Source of the DNA: Mycoplasma sp. SG1
GTDB lineage: Bacteria > Bacillota_I > Bacilli_A > Mycoplasmatales > SG1
NCBI RefSeq assembly: GCF_023612375.1
Contig: NZ_CP076852.1
Span: forward strand, 1 to 64,000
Length of the DNA: 64,000 bases
Direction of reading: 5' to 3'
The notes under the pieces are model-generated. The model worked only from the letters and a program-made list of their open reading frames with translations, had not been told where the DNA came from and searched no databases. A program made the position numbers and the translations under genes. The first letter of the stretch is position 1. Each line of letters opens with the position of its first letter. Positions 21,830 through 32,765 of this stretch are shown piece by piece.

Positions 21830-23620
21830 TTATTCTTTTTTGTGTTTAAAAAAACTAATAAATTTCTTCTTAATCTGATTAAATTTGGCTTTAATTTTGT
21901 TTTCTTGTTTTGATTGTTCAATATCAATAACTAAATCTGCTTTTTGAATATTTTGCGGTTTTATATCGTTTGGTTTTGGATTTTCAATTGTATTAATAAC
22001 CGCTTTTTTAATATTTTTTAAATGATTTTCTTTTGTATCGTCTGAAATTCTATCAATGATGTCTTCAAGATTATAGTTTCTATCTCTTGTTTTTTTTCAA
22101 TGTTCATAAGAAATGTCAGCTTCTTCAAGATCAGGGTCATGAACTTTGTGAGCTTGTTTTCTTCAATTTAATCAATCTCCAATTGGATACAATGATAAAC
22201 CAACAATTCCAGCAATTACAAATAAAATAATTTGATAAATATTTTGCATTGTATGTTGAACAATAGCATTTGTAACGTTATTAACTAAATAATAACCTAA
22301 AAGGAAGAAAAGAAAGATGCCACCAAAGAAATACATATATCTTTCTCATTTTTTGACCGTCAAAAAACCAACTTTTGGTGAAGCTAATTTCCATGCTGCA
22401 AACATCGTTAGTCCATACTGGACAAATACGACCAATGAATATAAATCAAGCGAACCAGATAATACATCCATCCCAGCCCCTGATTTGAAAAATGGCACTG
22501 AAAGAAAAATTGAAAAGTAAATTAAAACTAAAACGATACTGATAATTGAATCAAGGAATAAAGCGTTTTTAAATTGATGATATCTATTTCTTTTTGCAAA
22601 TCTAATTGGTAAAAAACCATCGGCAGCTAAAGGAGCGATTAATCTTGTGTTTACTCATCCGTTTTGAATTCTACTTGTCAATTTATTAGCAATTTGTCCA
22701 ACAACAGCAAGAAGACCTAAAAGCATTGCTACAACCCCTCAATTTAGTTTTGTTTGAAAAAGGTTTTTAAAAATCATATTAATTGGATTAACATCAGAAC
22801 CAGAAGCTAAACCATTTTGTGCCCCTAATGCTCCAAGAAATAATAAAAATGCAAAAACATAGAAAATAGTTGTAAAAATGATAATACCTAATAAAATTTT
22901 AGGCATATTTTTATGTGGGTTTTCAACATCATTAGCAACCGCTGCAATACCCTCAAAACCACCATAGGCAAAAAAGAAGGTGATTAATGAATCAACAGCT
23001 TGCCCCATATTTAAATTTTTCGGCGTATAACCATTATTGAAAATATTCGAGAAGAAACCTCCATCACCTGAATTTGATCAAAACATTCTTGAAAAGCAAA
23101 GAACAAGTGAAAAAATAATTACGCCCCATTTTAAGGCTCATAAGAATCATAAAGAATAAGTTGTTGGCGCCAATCCAAAATAAAGAATAACAATAATGAT
23201 AATAACAGATAGAATAGCAAAAGCAATAATTCAAAACTGATAGTTGTCATAAAAATTACCACTCGTACTAAAACCTGTCCAACTTTTAAAAGCTCAAGCA
23301 ATCGCTGAAACGGTTGTTACGCAAACAAAAGGTCCTTGAATATATTGATATCATCCAGCAATATATCCCGTGAAGTTACCAAATGCCCTTCTAACATAAA
23401 TATATGAACCACCAAATCCACCAAATTTTAAAGTTAATCTTGAAAATGAAAGACCAACCATAAAAGAAATTAATGATCCTGCTACTAATATTAAAATGAA
23501 GTAGTTTCCAACAGCTGCGAAACTGCTTGGTAAAGCGAATAGGAAAGAGAATCCAACCAAAAAGTTGAATCCAAAGATGAACATCGCTCTTTTAGTATAT
23601 TTTTGAATTTGTCCTGACAT
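21830..23620 (-). CDS. Amino acid permease, APC family (paralogue 3, with long C-terminal tail)
   Basis: Third member of the APC permease set, 596 residues. The 12-helix core repeats the shared signatures (FIFGFNFLVGFSF, GGFGGSYIYVRRAFG, FFFAYGGFEGIAAVANDVENPHKN, WVNTRLIAPLAADGFLP). It differs by a hydrophilic tail of about 110 residues after WLNWRKQAHK. The tail is rich in Lys, Glu and Asn and ends KKFISFFKHKKE; it is probably cytoplasmic and regulatory or anchoring. I start at the ATG at 23620, aligned with the paralogues; a TTG nine codons upstream is possible. A strong terminator follows. Confidence 0.87.
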
Positions 23621-23741
23621 ATAAATGCATTGTTTTTTAATAGGCAACCCTATTTACTTTTATTGAATATTTATTTAATAATATCTTATTTTGATAATAA
23701 TTAAAACATTATATAAAAAATAAAAAATAGTTTTTGTTTTT

Positions 23742-24917
23742 TTAATTATTAGTATAAGCGATTTTTCCCCTAACAATTGTTTTTAAAATATCCAAATTAT
23801 CTTTATCTAAAACGATTAAATCAGCTCATTTTCCTGTTTCAATCGAACCAGTTTTATCAAACATTTGGATAATTTTAGCAGGATTGTATGAAATCATTTC
23901 GATCATATCTTGAATAGAACATTTAAAACCTTTTAAACCTGTTTTAAAACAATGAATCATCGAAGCAGCAGAACCTGCTAGAACTTCAGGATTTGAAGCA
24001 AGATACATCGCGCCATTTTTTTTATATGTTTTTAAATTGCCTAATGTGTAATCGCCATCAGGGGAACCATTACCTTTTGTCGCATCTGTTATAACACAGA
24101 TTTTTTCTTTCCCTTTGATTTTATAAGTTAACTCTAAAACTAATGGATTAACATGAAAACCATCAGTAATTATTTCTGTAATTATGTTATCACTGCTTAA
24201 ACACCCATTCACAACCCCAGGATGGCGGTGATGAAACGGAGACATACCATTAAAAAGATGTGTGGCTAAGGTTAAATTACCAGTTTTTGCTAATTCTAAA
24301 ACATGTTGTGCCGTATCATTTGAATGTGCTACTGTAGCGATGATGTTGTTAGATTTTAAAAACTCTAGATCTTTAGGTGAAAGGTATTCAGTTGCAACCC
24401 CTAAAATTTTAATCAGGTTATTTGAAATTTTTTGATATTCAAGAATTTCAGATTCAGAAAAAGGTCTGATTAGTTTTTCCTCATGTGCTCCTTTGGTAAT
24501 CGGATTGATATAAGGACCTTCTAAATAAATACCATTAAAAAAAGTTTGTCCATCATTTATATCTTGGTTGTTGAAAAAATTTAATGATTTCTTAAGAATG
24601 CTTTTAATTTTAGCATCATCGCTTGTAACAATTGTTACCAAACAAGATGTTACACCATCTTTTGGTAAATTTTTCATCATAACTGGTAAAGCTTTAAGAT
24701 CGTTGTCGGTTAAATCATATCCAAAACTTCCGTTTGTATGAACTTCAATAAAGCCGGGTATTAATAAATTTCCTTCTAAATCAATAACATTATTTTGATG
24801 TGAAGCAGATTTATATTTACCTTCATGAATTTCAGCAATTTTATTATCAAGGATCTTTATCCAGCCATTTTCAATAATTTTGTGAAATGTATAAATTTTA
24901 CAATTATGTAAGATCAT
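23742..24917 (-). CDS. nagA: N-acetylglucosamine-6-phosphate deacetylase
   Basis: Deacetylates GlcNAc-6-phosphate to glucosamine-6-phosphate in amino-sugar use. The 391 residues form the amidohydrolase fold: LIPGFIEVHTNGSFGYD near residue 55, IYLEGPYIN, THLFNGMSPFHHRHPG, ITDGFHVNP, the catalytic Asp in CVITDATKG and VLAGSAASM. The early metal site reads V-H-T-N-G, closer to the E. coli V-Q-L-N-G form than the H-x-H of Bacillus NagA, so a mononuclear metal site is plausible. It stands alone; nagB is not in this window. Confidence 0.93.
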
Positions 24918-25012
24918 ATCCTAAATTTTTTGTTAATTTCAAAAAAAATTAATTATTTATATTTAGTTATAACAAATATTTTAAGATGACTTTATCTAAA
25001 AAAGTGTTTTTG

Positions 25013-25070
25013 TAAAAAAAAACCATTTTTATTAAATCCTAAAAAAGTATTTAGTTCTAATAAAAATGGT
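25013..25070 (-). terminator. Terminator of the ten-tRNA cluster, overlapping the last tRNA 3' end
   Basis: Inverted repeat ACCATTTTTATTA at 25022-25034 and its perfect complement at 25058-25070, with a smaller nested stem inside. On the minus strand the second arm is followed by nine T residues. The 5' arm includes the ACCA end of tRNA-Phe, so folding would compete with tRNA 3' maturation. Confidence 0.75.
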
Positions 25071-25140
25071 GACTAGGAAAGGAATCGAACCTCTGCACAT
25101 AGAGCTTCAGTCTACTGCTCTACCACTGAGCTACCAAGTC
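25067..25140 (-). tRNA. tRNA-Phe (GAA)
   Basis: 74 nt with encoded CCA; anticodon loop CTGAAGC; acceptor GACTTGG pairs with CCTAGTC except for one T-T mismatch. Last gene of the cluster. Confidence 0.92.
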
Positions 25141-25216
25141 TGGCGGTCTAAACGGGACTTGCACCCGTAGTCTCCTCTGTGACAGAGAGGTGTGTTAACT
25201 ATTACACTATTAAACC
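25141..25216 (-). tRNA. tRNA-Asp (GTC)
   Basis: 76 nt; loop CTGTCAC on stem CCTCT/AGAGG; discriminator G as usual for Asp; encoded CCA. Abuts both neighbours with no spacer to tRNA-fMet. Confidence 0.94.
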
Positions 25217-25293
25217 TGGTCACAGAGGAAAGGAATCGAACCTTTCTACCTTTGGATTATGAGCCCAATGAGCAACCAATGCTCCTCTCTGCT
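25217..25293 (-). tRNA. Initiator tRNA-fMet (CAT)
   Basis: 77 nt with anticodon loop CTCATAA. Initiator character: unpaired position 1-72 and three consecutive G at the base of the anticodon stem. Its place between Ser and Asp matches fMet in the Firmicutes tRNA array. Confidence 0.88.
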
Positions 25294-25338
25294 ATATAAA
25301 GTATACACAAAAAAATTAAGATATATACATCGAAAAAA

Positions 25339-25430
25339 TGGCGGAGAGGGTGGGATTCGAACCCACGCAAACATTTCTGCTCCTCTCGGTTTTCAAGACC
25401 GGCCCCTTATAACCACTTGGGTACCTCTCC
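25339..25430 (-). tRNA. tRNA-Ser (TGA)
   Basis: 92 nt class II tRNA with encoded CCA; anticodon loop CTTGAAA; acceptor GGAGAGG pairs with CCTCTCC. Confidence 0.94.
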
Positions 25431-25432
25431 TT

Positions 25433-25507
25433 TGGTGGATCCTACAGGAATCGAACCTATGTCAATTGGTTATGAGCCAAGCGCTTTAACCACTAAGCTA
25501 AGGATCC
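25433..25507 (-). tRNA. tRNA-Ile2 (CAT, probable lysidine target)
   Basis: 75 nt; stem TTGG/CCAA with loop CTCATAA; acceptor GGATCCT. The GGCTCATAACC core and its position between Met and Ser match the AUA-reading Ile tRNA in the Firmicutes array rather than a second Met. Confidence 0.78.
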
Positions 25508-25516
25508 TAATAAAAA

Positions 25517-25594
25517 TGGTGGCGGGAGAGAGATTTGCACTCTCAACCTCTTGGGTATGATTCAAGCGCTCTAAACTCTTGGAGCTACCCCGCC
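25517..25594 (-). tRNA. tRNA-Met (CAT), elongator
   Basis: 78 nt with encoded CCA; anticodon loop ATCATAC; the following CCCAAGAGG resembles elongator Met tRNAs. Adjacent to Ala as in the Firmicutes array. Confidence 0.82.
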
Positions 25595-25669
25595 TGGTGG
25601 AACTAATCGGAGTCGAACCGATGTCTTTTGAATGCAAATCAAGTGCTCTCCCACTTAAGCTATAGCCCC
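25595..25669 (-). tRNA. tRNA-Ala (TGC)
   Basis: 75 nt; anticodon loop TTTGCAT; acceptor GGGGCTA pairs with TAGTTCC through two G-T wobbles; encoded CCA. Confidence 0.93.
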
Positions 25670-25673
25670 AGAA

Positions 25674-25747
25674 TGGTCAGAAAGACTGGACTCGCACCAG
25701 CAACCCCTTGGTCCCAAACCAAGTACTCTACATTGAGCTACTTCCTG
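25674..25747 (-). tRNA. tRNA-Pro (TGG)
   Basis: 74 nt; stem CTTGG/CCAAG with loop TTTGGGA; acceptor CAGGAAG pairs with CTTTCTG; encoded CCA. Confidence 0.93.
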
Positions 25748-25771
25748 AAAATAAATAAAATTAAAAGAAAA

Positions 25772-25847
25772 TGGCGCACCTAAAAGGACTCGAACCCTTA
25801 TCTTCTGATCCGTAGTCAAATGTTCTATCCAATTAAACTATAGGCAC
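25772..25847 (-). tRNA. tRNA-Arg (ACG)
   Basis: 76 nt; anticodon loop CTACGGA, so A34 would need deamination to inosine to read CGN widely; encoded CCA. Confidence 0.93.
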
Positions 25848-25849
25848 AC

Positions 25850-25924
25850 TGGAGGCACTGGTCAGAATCGAACTGACAATAAAAGTTTTGCAGACTCCTG
25901 CCTTAACCATTTGGCTACAGTACC
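25850..25924 (-). tRNA. tRNA-Cys (GCA)
   Basis: 75 nt; anticodon loop CTGCAAA; acceptor GGTACTG pairs with CAGTGCC; encoded CCA. First gene transcribed; a TATAAT-like -10 candidate lies at 25952-25957 on the minus strand. Confidence 0.93.
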
Positions 25925-26008
25925 AGATAACATTTAATCTAACCGATTAATATTATAAATTAAAAAAAATAAATAAGATATATTAATTATTAAAAGTCTT
26001 AAAAAAAT

Positions 26009-28291
26009 TTAAGATTTTAACAGAAGATTGTAATAGTTAGCTATCTCATTGTTTAAATTATAATCTAAAACTTCGGCATTTAAATTAAACATTTGAGGTT
26101 TTCAAACATTATTAATTCAACCATTAATATTAGGTTGTGGATTATTGAATGAAGAGTCAAGTCAAAACAGTGATCTAAAGTAGGCAGGTTCAGTTTGTTG
26201 GTACTGTTTTCTGAAATGTTCAAAAATTTGGTTATTGGGAATTGAAAAGCTGTAATTATCGGTACTATCAACCCCTGAATTATAAGAAAGAAGATAAGAA
26301 ATTAAATTTTCAGCTAATGCTTTTTTTTGTTGTGACAAGTTTTTATTGATAACAAAACCATCAGCATTAACCGTTTGTGATTTATCATCATTAATTGGAA
26401 CGTTGTTAGATGAGTTAAGAAAAGTGGGTAAATAAGCATTTTGTGATTGATATTTATCAGTAATATCTCTTACCTTTATGCTTTCTGCAAACGATGAATT
26501 ATAAGTTAAAGCATAATCAAATTTTTCATTATTTAAATAAGTATCGATATCATCAGAATGAATCGAAACAGTTCCTTGACTAAAGGGTCCTTTTATAACA
26601 TCATAAACATCTTTCACACAACTAGGAGATGAAAAATTAATAAATGATAGATCTTTGATGTTGCTAAAGCAGTCATTGTAATAGGACTTATATTGATCTT
26701 TTTTTAAATAAATAATCACTTTACCTAAAGTAAAAACTATTCTAGGATCATCTTGTATAATAACATTTTTACCATTTTCAATAGCGTTTCATAATTGAAG
26801 TCATGGATTTAAATTATTATGCTCGCTTTTTTTTGATATGATTTGGGTGTTTTGAATAAAGGCAGGGAAAAAATAACCTTGATTATCGTTTATATTCTTT
26901 GAAGTTAAATGATCGCCTGAATTGTCGATTGGAATTCTATTGTAAACATCGTTAACCATTTCAAACATTGTTGTGCTATCATTTGAAGGGTTATTTTTAT
27001 TTATCAATTGTTCAATGTATTGTGAGTTAAGGGGTTGAATTAAATCGCTTGCTTTTAAATAAGAAACAAAATAATCAGATGGCATCATGACATCAAAAGA
27101 TGCGGTGTTAAGTTTATTTGAAAGTTCCTCGTTTGAAGAATAAGTAATCAATTGAACATTCCATCCTGTTTTATCTTCTCATTTTCTAATCGAACTATCA
27201 GTAAAATATTCAGATCAAACTGCTAATGATATGACTTTCTGATTTGAAACAAAATAATAAATTAATAAACCAACCCCACCCAATGATAAAGATGATAATC
27301 CAAAAACAGATAAAACTTTCCGTGAAAGTAGTTTATTTTTGATCAAAAATGTTTTTGGTCTTTTAGGTTTTTTTTCAACAACTTGATTATCGCTTTTTAA
27401 AATCGGTTTTGAAGTTATTTTAAATCATTTCAAAAAGTAGTTTTTAACTTTTAAAAATTTACTATTATCAGCGGTTAAGTTGTTGAGTGCTAATTTAGTT
27501 TTTCTTGATTTGATTTTTGTTAAAGATTGGAAAACGATAAAAAGAACTACTAAAAATAAAATTAATAAAACTCCGAAAGCGTTAACAAATGGTTGGAAAT
27601 GACGCATTGTATAAATATAAACAGAATAATTTTGTAAAGAGCCTGATGTGAAATAAGAAATAATAAAATCATCGATGCTCATCGCAAAAGCAATCGCTGC
27701 CCCTGCGTATATACCATTTTTAATTAACGGAATGATAACTTTTTTGATGGTATAAAACGGCGTTGCGCCTAGGTCAAGACTTGCATCTAAGTAATGCTTA
27801 TTAACTGATTTTAATTTCGCTAAAACTGTAATCGTTACATACGGAACTGAAAAACTAATATGAGCAGCTAATAATGTTAAAAAACCAAACGAAAAAGCTA
27901 ACGAAATAAAGAGAATCATTAACGATGCTCCGATAATAATATCAGCATTAATTAAGGGAATATTATTAAAGAATTGAATAACTGCTTGTGATTTTTTTGA
28001 CAGTCTTTGAAAACTAATCGCAGCTAAAGTACCTATAACAGTTGAAATAAAAGTCGAAAGTAAGGAAATAAGAATTGAAACTAAGATAGCTTTTAAAAAT
28101 AAAGATTGTTTAAATAAATCACCATAGTATTTAAAACCAAAACTAAAACCACTAAAACTTCAAGTTTGCCCTGAGTTGTTAAATGAAAAAATAAAAACAA
28201 CTAATAAAGGCAAATAAAGAAACAAAATCATTATTAAAAGAAATGCAGTTGAAAATCAAGAAGATTTTTTCAATTTTTTTAATTTTTTCAT
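26009..28291 (-). CDS. potCD: Spermidine/putrescine ABC transporter, fused permease and substrate-binding protein
   Basis: One 760-residue chain joins two subunits. Residues 1 to about 275 are a PotC permease with six helices and the ATPase-contact loop DASLDLGATPFYTIKKVIIP. A basic linker and a transmembrane anchor (about 322-345) follow. The rest is a PotD-like periplasmic-binding domain starting ISLAVWSEYF, with FDVMMPSDYFVS and DDPRIVFTLGK, ending near WKPQMFNL. The fusion tethers the binding protein where there is no periplasm; comparable fusions occur in other mollicutes. Last cistron of potA-potB-potCD, 4 bp after potB. Confidence 0.92.
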
Positions 28292-28295
28292 AATA

Positions 28296-29165
28296 TTACT
28301 TTAACGGCTTTTTTCGATGTCAAACTTTAGTTTGCAGGAACTTAGAAATTAATTTAAAAATATACAATGAAAAGTAAATAACAACTAAAACAATCAAAGA
28401 TATAGCAGCAGCAAAACTAAAATTATTGCTTCTAAAAAAGAAGTTTTCAATGACATTTGAAATTAAAACATGCTTTCCGCCCCCTAAAAAATGCGGAATT
28501 ACCAACGAAGTTGCTGTTGATATAAAAACTAAAATAAAACCAGCAAAAATACCATTAATCGAAAGCGGAATGATTATTTTTCGAATTGTTGCTCAATTAC
28601 TTGCGCCAAGATCTGAACTAGCATTAATATAATCTTTATCAATTGAATTTAAAGAATTGTAAACATTAATGATTAGAAAAGGAACAAAAGCATTAACTGC
28701 TCCAATAACGATCCCACCCCAAGTTCCGACTAAGTCAAAATTAGCATTTGAGATTAAATGAAAAAAAGATGTTAGACCATATGTTCTTATTAACAAATTG
28801 ATTCAAATTGGAAAAATAAATAAGGCCCATAAAAATTGTTTTCTTAATTGATGTTTAACTTTATAGGCTAAAATATAAGCTACTGGATAACCGATGATAA
28901 GACAAATAATTGATGTAATAAATGCAACTAAAATTGTATATAAAAGAACTAAACCAAGGTCTTGATTGTTAAAAAAATTAATAAACTGTTGAAAACTAAT
29001 TTTTAAAAAACCTTGATGACTGTATGAAATAATCGCATAAATAATCGTGATTAAAAACGGTAACAAAATTAATAAACCCAAAACTATCATATATGGAGTT
29101 ATTAATAAAACTAAACTGTTAATGTTTTTCAAACTGCGCGTAAGAAGTAAAAATAATTTTTTCAT
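28296..29165 (-). CDS. potB: Spermidine/putrescine ABC transporter permease
   Basis: Membrane subunit of polyamine import, 289 residues, about six helices. The EAA-type loop that docks on PotA is INASSDLGASNWATIRKIIIPLS near residue 185. The ATG at 29165 is preceded by AAGGAGAATAAC, an excellent ribosome site lying in the last codons of potA, so translation is likely coupled. The frame is open 14 codons further upstream, but that stretch overlaps potA and lacks a ribosome site. Confidence 0.92.
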
Positions 29166-29166
29166 G

Positions 29167-30291
29167 TTATTCTCCTTCTTTTCACATGACATGAATAGCA
29201 TCTTCATCTCATTGAATTGCTACTCTTTTACCAATAATAAAATTGATTGTTGTGTCAACTAAATAAATCCGATCACTACCATCTGCTTTAAAGACAACCT
29301 CTCAATGAACCCCTTGAAAACTTTTTGAAATAATCACACCATTGAAAAAGCCTTTATTTTCAAAACAAATTTTAATATCTTCAGGTCTTAAAACAATATC
29401 AACTGGTTCATTTTCACCAAAATCAATATCTAAACAATAAAATTCTTTATCATCTCATTTAACAAAATTGTTTTTAACAAAAATACCATCTTTAATAATG
29501 TTTGATTTACCAATGAAGGTAGCAGTTCAAAGATCATCTGGTTCATTATAAATTTCGATAGGATCTCCGATTTGTTTAATCTGGCCTTGGTTAATTAAAA
29601 TAATTCGATCGCTTATTAATAAAGCTTCGTTTTGATCATGAGTTACTAAAATAAATGTAATCCCAACCTCTTTTTGAATTCTTTTTAACTCCACTTGCAT
29701 AACTTTACGATGCAATGGATCAAGGGCTGATAAGGCTTCATCTAATAAAAGAATTTTTGGTTTATTAATTAAGGCACGCGCAATTGCAACTCTTTGCTGT
29801 TGTCCACCTGATAAGGTATCAACAGAAGCATGTTTAAAATCAACTAATTTAACTAATTTAAGAAGTTTGTCAACTTCTTTATCAATTACTTCTTTTGATC
29901 ATTTTTTTATTCTAGGTCCATATGCTATGTTTTCATAAACATCCATATGTGGAAATAAAGCGAAATTTTGAAAAATAATGTTAAAGCTCCGCTTATACGG
30001 CGGTTCTTTATTAATTAATTTATTTTCAAAAAAAATTTCCCCAGAGTTCATTGGTTCTAGCCCTGCAAGAATTTTTAAAATAGTAGATTTCCCAGATCCA
30101 GATGGACCAAGAATGGATACAAATTCACCACTTTTTATATTAAAATTAAGCCCTTTTAAAATAATCTTATTATCATATTCTTTAGAAAGATTTCGAACTT
30201 CTAAATATGATGAAAGAACAGAACTTTTCTTTTTTAAAGCTTGAATTATTGGCTTTTTCTTTTTTTTTACTTCTGAAATAACACTTGTCAC
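29167..30291 (-). CDS. potA: Spermidine/putrescine ABC transporter ATP-binding protein
   Basis: Energises polyamine uptake by the PotB/PotCD complex. Over 374 residues it shows Walker [11 protein letters not shown]-loop [10 protein letters not shown], signature [15 protein letters not shown], Walker [13 protein letters not shown] and the switch His in [12 protein letters not shown]-terminal TOBE-like regulatory domain follows ([12 protein letters not shown]). About 28 basic residues precede the ATPase core. It starts with GTG at 30291 behind a strong GGGGGAG ribosome site. First cistron of the operon. Confidence 0.94.
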
Positions 30292-30409
30292 CTATCACTC
30301 CCCCTTCATTACATTATTTAAAAGGAAAAATACTATTTTGTAATTTATAGAATACAATTATACAAATAATTTATTTTTTGTTAATAAAAAATAAAGTGTA
30401 AAAAATCTT

Positions 30410-31255
30410 TTAAATCGACTCGTCAATCATTTTTGCTATATGATGGTCATTCGTTTTTTTAAAAATTGTTTTCACGTAAGGCAAAACAACTGGATTGTAA
30501 TTAGCAGTTGTAAAACTATTTTTAAAAATTTGAAACATCGAAACATCATTTCCGTTGTCGCCTGCCACTAAAACTTCATCATTTTTTAAGTTTAAATACT
30601 TACAAAGTTTAAGAACAGCATTGCCTTTGTTAACATTTGTTGTTGTTATTTCAAAAACAAGATTATTGCTCATTATAAAGAGTTCTAAATTAATATTATT
30701 TTCATTTAATCAAGATTTAAAACTTTTGATTTGTTCTTCATTGTTAAAAATAACCAATAATTTAAAAAAAGGAATAGAAAGTTTTTCTAAGTCTGCTTTA
30801 TTAATCATTTTAGGCGACATATGATATGGAGAAAAACAATGATAATTAATATGTAAATTTATTTCTTCGTCATATTTTGAAACTTTGTTGTGATACATTA
30901 TTTGATTATGACCATCGAAAAAGAAAAGAAAAATAGTTGGAAAAGATGATAAATATTCTCAAATTTTTAAATATTCTTCTTTATTAAAAGGTGCTGAAAA
31001 AATAAACTTCTCTTTCTTAAAATCATATATTTGCGCACCATTATTTGATATTAAAAAACCAGCATTTTTATCTAAAGAAAGTTCTTTTACAAAATTAACT
31101 GAATTTTCAAAAGCTCTTCCGGTTGCTATCGTTATTATCTTATTTTCTTTCTGTCATTTAGTACAAGTTTTAATGTTTTCAGTAGAAAGCAATGAATTAG
31201 AATTCAACAAAGTTCCATCTAAATCAAAAACGCATAATTTAATGTTTTTTTTCAT
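30410..31255 (-). CDS. HAD-superfamily hydrolase, Cof type
   Basis: Sugar-phosphate or nucleotide phosphatase of the Cof/IIB HAD group, 281 residues. Motif I is CVFDLDGTLLNS with the two catalytic Asp, motif II IITIATGR, and the C-terminal motifs III/IV are NKGNAVLKL and VAGDNGNDVSMF. The cap domain between is diverged. It begins 2 bp before the end of the upstream HAD paralogue, so the two are co-transcribed. The substrate cannot be predicted. Confidence 0.88.
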
Positions 31256-31257
31256 TT

Positions 31258-32100
31258 TTAAGTATTTAAAATATGATTGTTAATAACATCAGCAACAGCT
31301 GATTGACCTGCAGATTTAGTTGAAACAACATCCGCAATTTCTTTAATTTTTTTAACTGCGTTTCTTGGACAAGCCTTAAAACCAGAATAAATTAAAAGAT
31401 CATAATCATTTTCGCTATCACCGATGGCTGCAACTTGTGTTAAAGGTAAAATATTTTTAGTTTGACATAGAAACTCAACGGCAGTTTTCTTTGAAACGCC
31501 TTTTGGTGTCACTTCAATAATTCTTTTTTGAAAAACAAATTGATAATCTAAATTAAGCGATTCAGTCAAGTTTTTAATTATTTGAATTGATTTTTTAGAA
31601 AATCCACAAAATAAGTTTTTAGAAAAAATAGACAGCTTAAAACACTTCGTATCATCATTAAACTCTGTTATATTAAATTTAATCAAATCATGAAAATAAT
31701 ATTTCTTAATTCTTTTCTTCAAAAAACTGCATGATATATTAGACAATGATTTATTTTTAATGCCAATAACAAATAAAAATTTATTTTGGTATAAAACTTG
31801 AATAAACTTTTTTAAAATGTTGATTTTTTTGAAAGGTTTTTCAAGCAAATAAACATTGTTTTTACAATCATAAACTAAAGCTCCGTTATAAGCAACTCAA
31901 TAGTTATTAAATTTGGGTTGAAATAGATTTAAACTATTTGCAAAAAAAACAGTGGAAGCTTCGTTTCTACCAGTGGTTATAAGAATGCTTGTCCCACTTT
32001 TCATTAAATTATTACAAGCGTACTTGTTTTTAATACTAATCTTTAATTTACGATTTAGTAATGTTCCATCTAAATCAATGCAAAAGAATTTATAGACCAT
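31258..32100 (-). CDS. HAD-superfamily hydrolase, Cof type (paralogue)
   Basis: Second Cof-type phosphatase, 280 residues. Motif I is FFCIDLDGTLLNRK, motif II SILITTGRNE, and the conserved Lys plus acidic motif are in KKTAVEFL and AAIGDSENDYDLL. The cap region is Lys/Phe-rich and unlike that of the downstream paralogue, suggesting different substrates. First gene of the pair; thioredoxin lies 25 bp upstream on the same strand. Confidence 0.88.
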
Positions 32101-32125
32101 TTTATTAAGATTTTATAATTAAAAA

Positions 32126-32446
32126 CTATTGATAATTTTTAATGTATGCTTCTAACATTTCCTTAGTCTTAAAACCTTCTGTTCTAAAAATTTCTTTTTT
32201 GTTTTTAAAAAATATAAGAGCAGGGATAGAAGATACTTTTCAAATTTGATTAGCAAAAGCACGATCACTGTCAACATTAAATTTATAAATTTTTGTTGAT
32301 TGTGTTTTATTTAATTCATCAACAACTTGCGATAACATACGACATGGCCCGCATCATTCTGCAAAAAAATCAACAATAAATAGTTCATCTGTTGATTGAA
32401 GTATTTTTTCAAATTCTTTTTTTGTTATTATTATTGTATTCCCCAT
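32126..32446 (-). CDS. trxA: Thioredoxin
   Basis: Small disulfide reductase of 106 residues. The redox site WCGPC sits at about residue 32 in VDFFAEWCGPCRM, followed by the cis-Pro loop SSIPALIFFKN. The Trp before the Cys is encoded by TGA, a clear check on the code. It would keep cytoplasmic thiols reduced; Spx at 43319-43789 is a possible partner in disulfide stress. The thioredoxin reductase is not in this window. Confidence 0.95.
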
Positions 32447-32572
32447 TTTATTTCTTATTACTTAATATTATTTATATTCTTTTTATATTTAATTAGCCTT
32501 AAAAATTAAATTATAGTTTATTCCGTTATTCCATTTTTAAAAAATAATAAAACTTTTAAATTTTTTTAAAAA

Positions 32573-32659
32573 TGGTGCAGATGATGGGACTCTAACCCAT
32601 ACGGAATAATTCCATTAGATCCTAAGTCTAACGCGTCTATACAATTTCGCCACATCCGC
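32573..32659 (-). tRNA. tRNA-Leu (TAG)
   Basis: 87 nt class II tRNA with encoded CCA; stem TTAGA/TCTAA with loop CTTAGGA; acceptor GCGGATG pairs with CATCTGC. An inverted repeat CCATTTTTAAAAAA begins at 32531 and is completed by the tRNA 3' flank. Confidence 0.93.
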
Positions 32660-32765
32660 AATTATTAGTGTAAATTTTTCTTTTTTAAAAAAATATCACC
32701 TTTAAAATTATATAAACTTTATCTATAAAATGTTAAATTTTTGAGTAAAAAATATCAAATTAAAA

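Noticed and set aside
8426-28632. Plus-strand open frames of 60-90 codons within minus-strand genes (for example around 16624, 17140, 22317, 28426)
   Set aside because: They mirror coding sequence of verified genes, lack ribosome sites and have no family resemblance.
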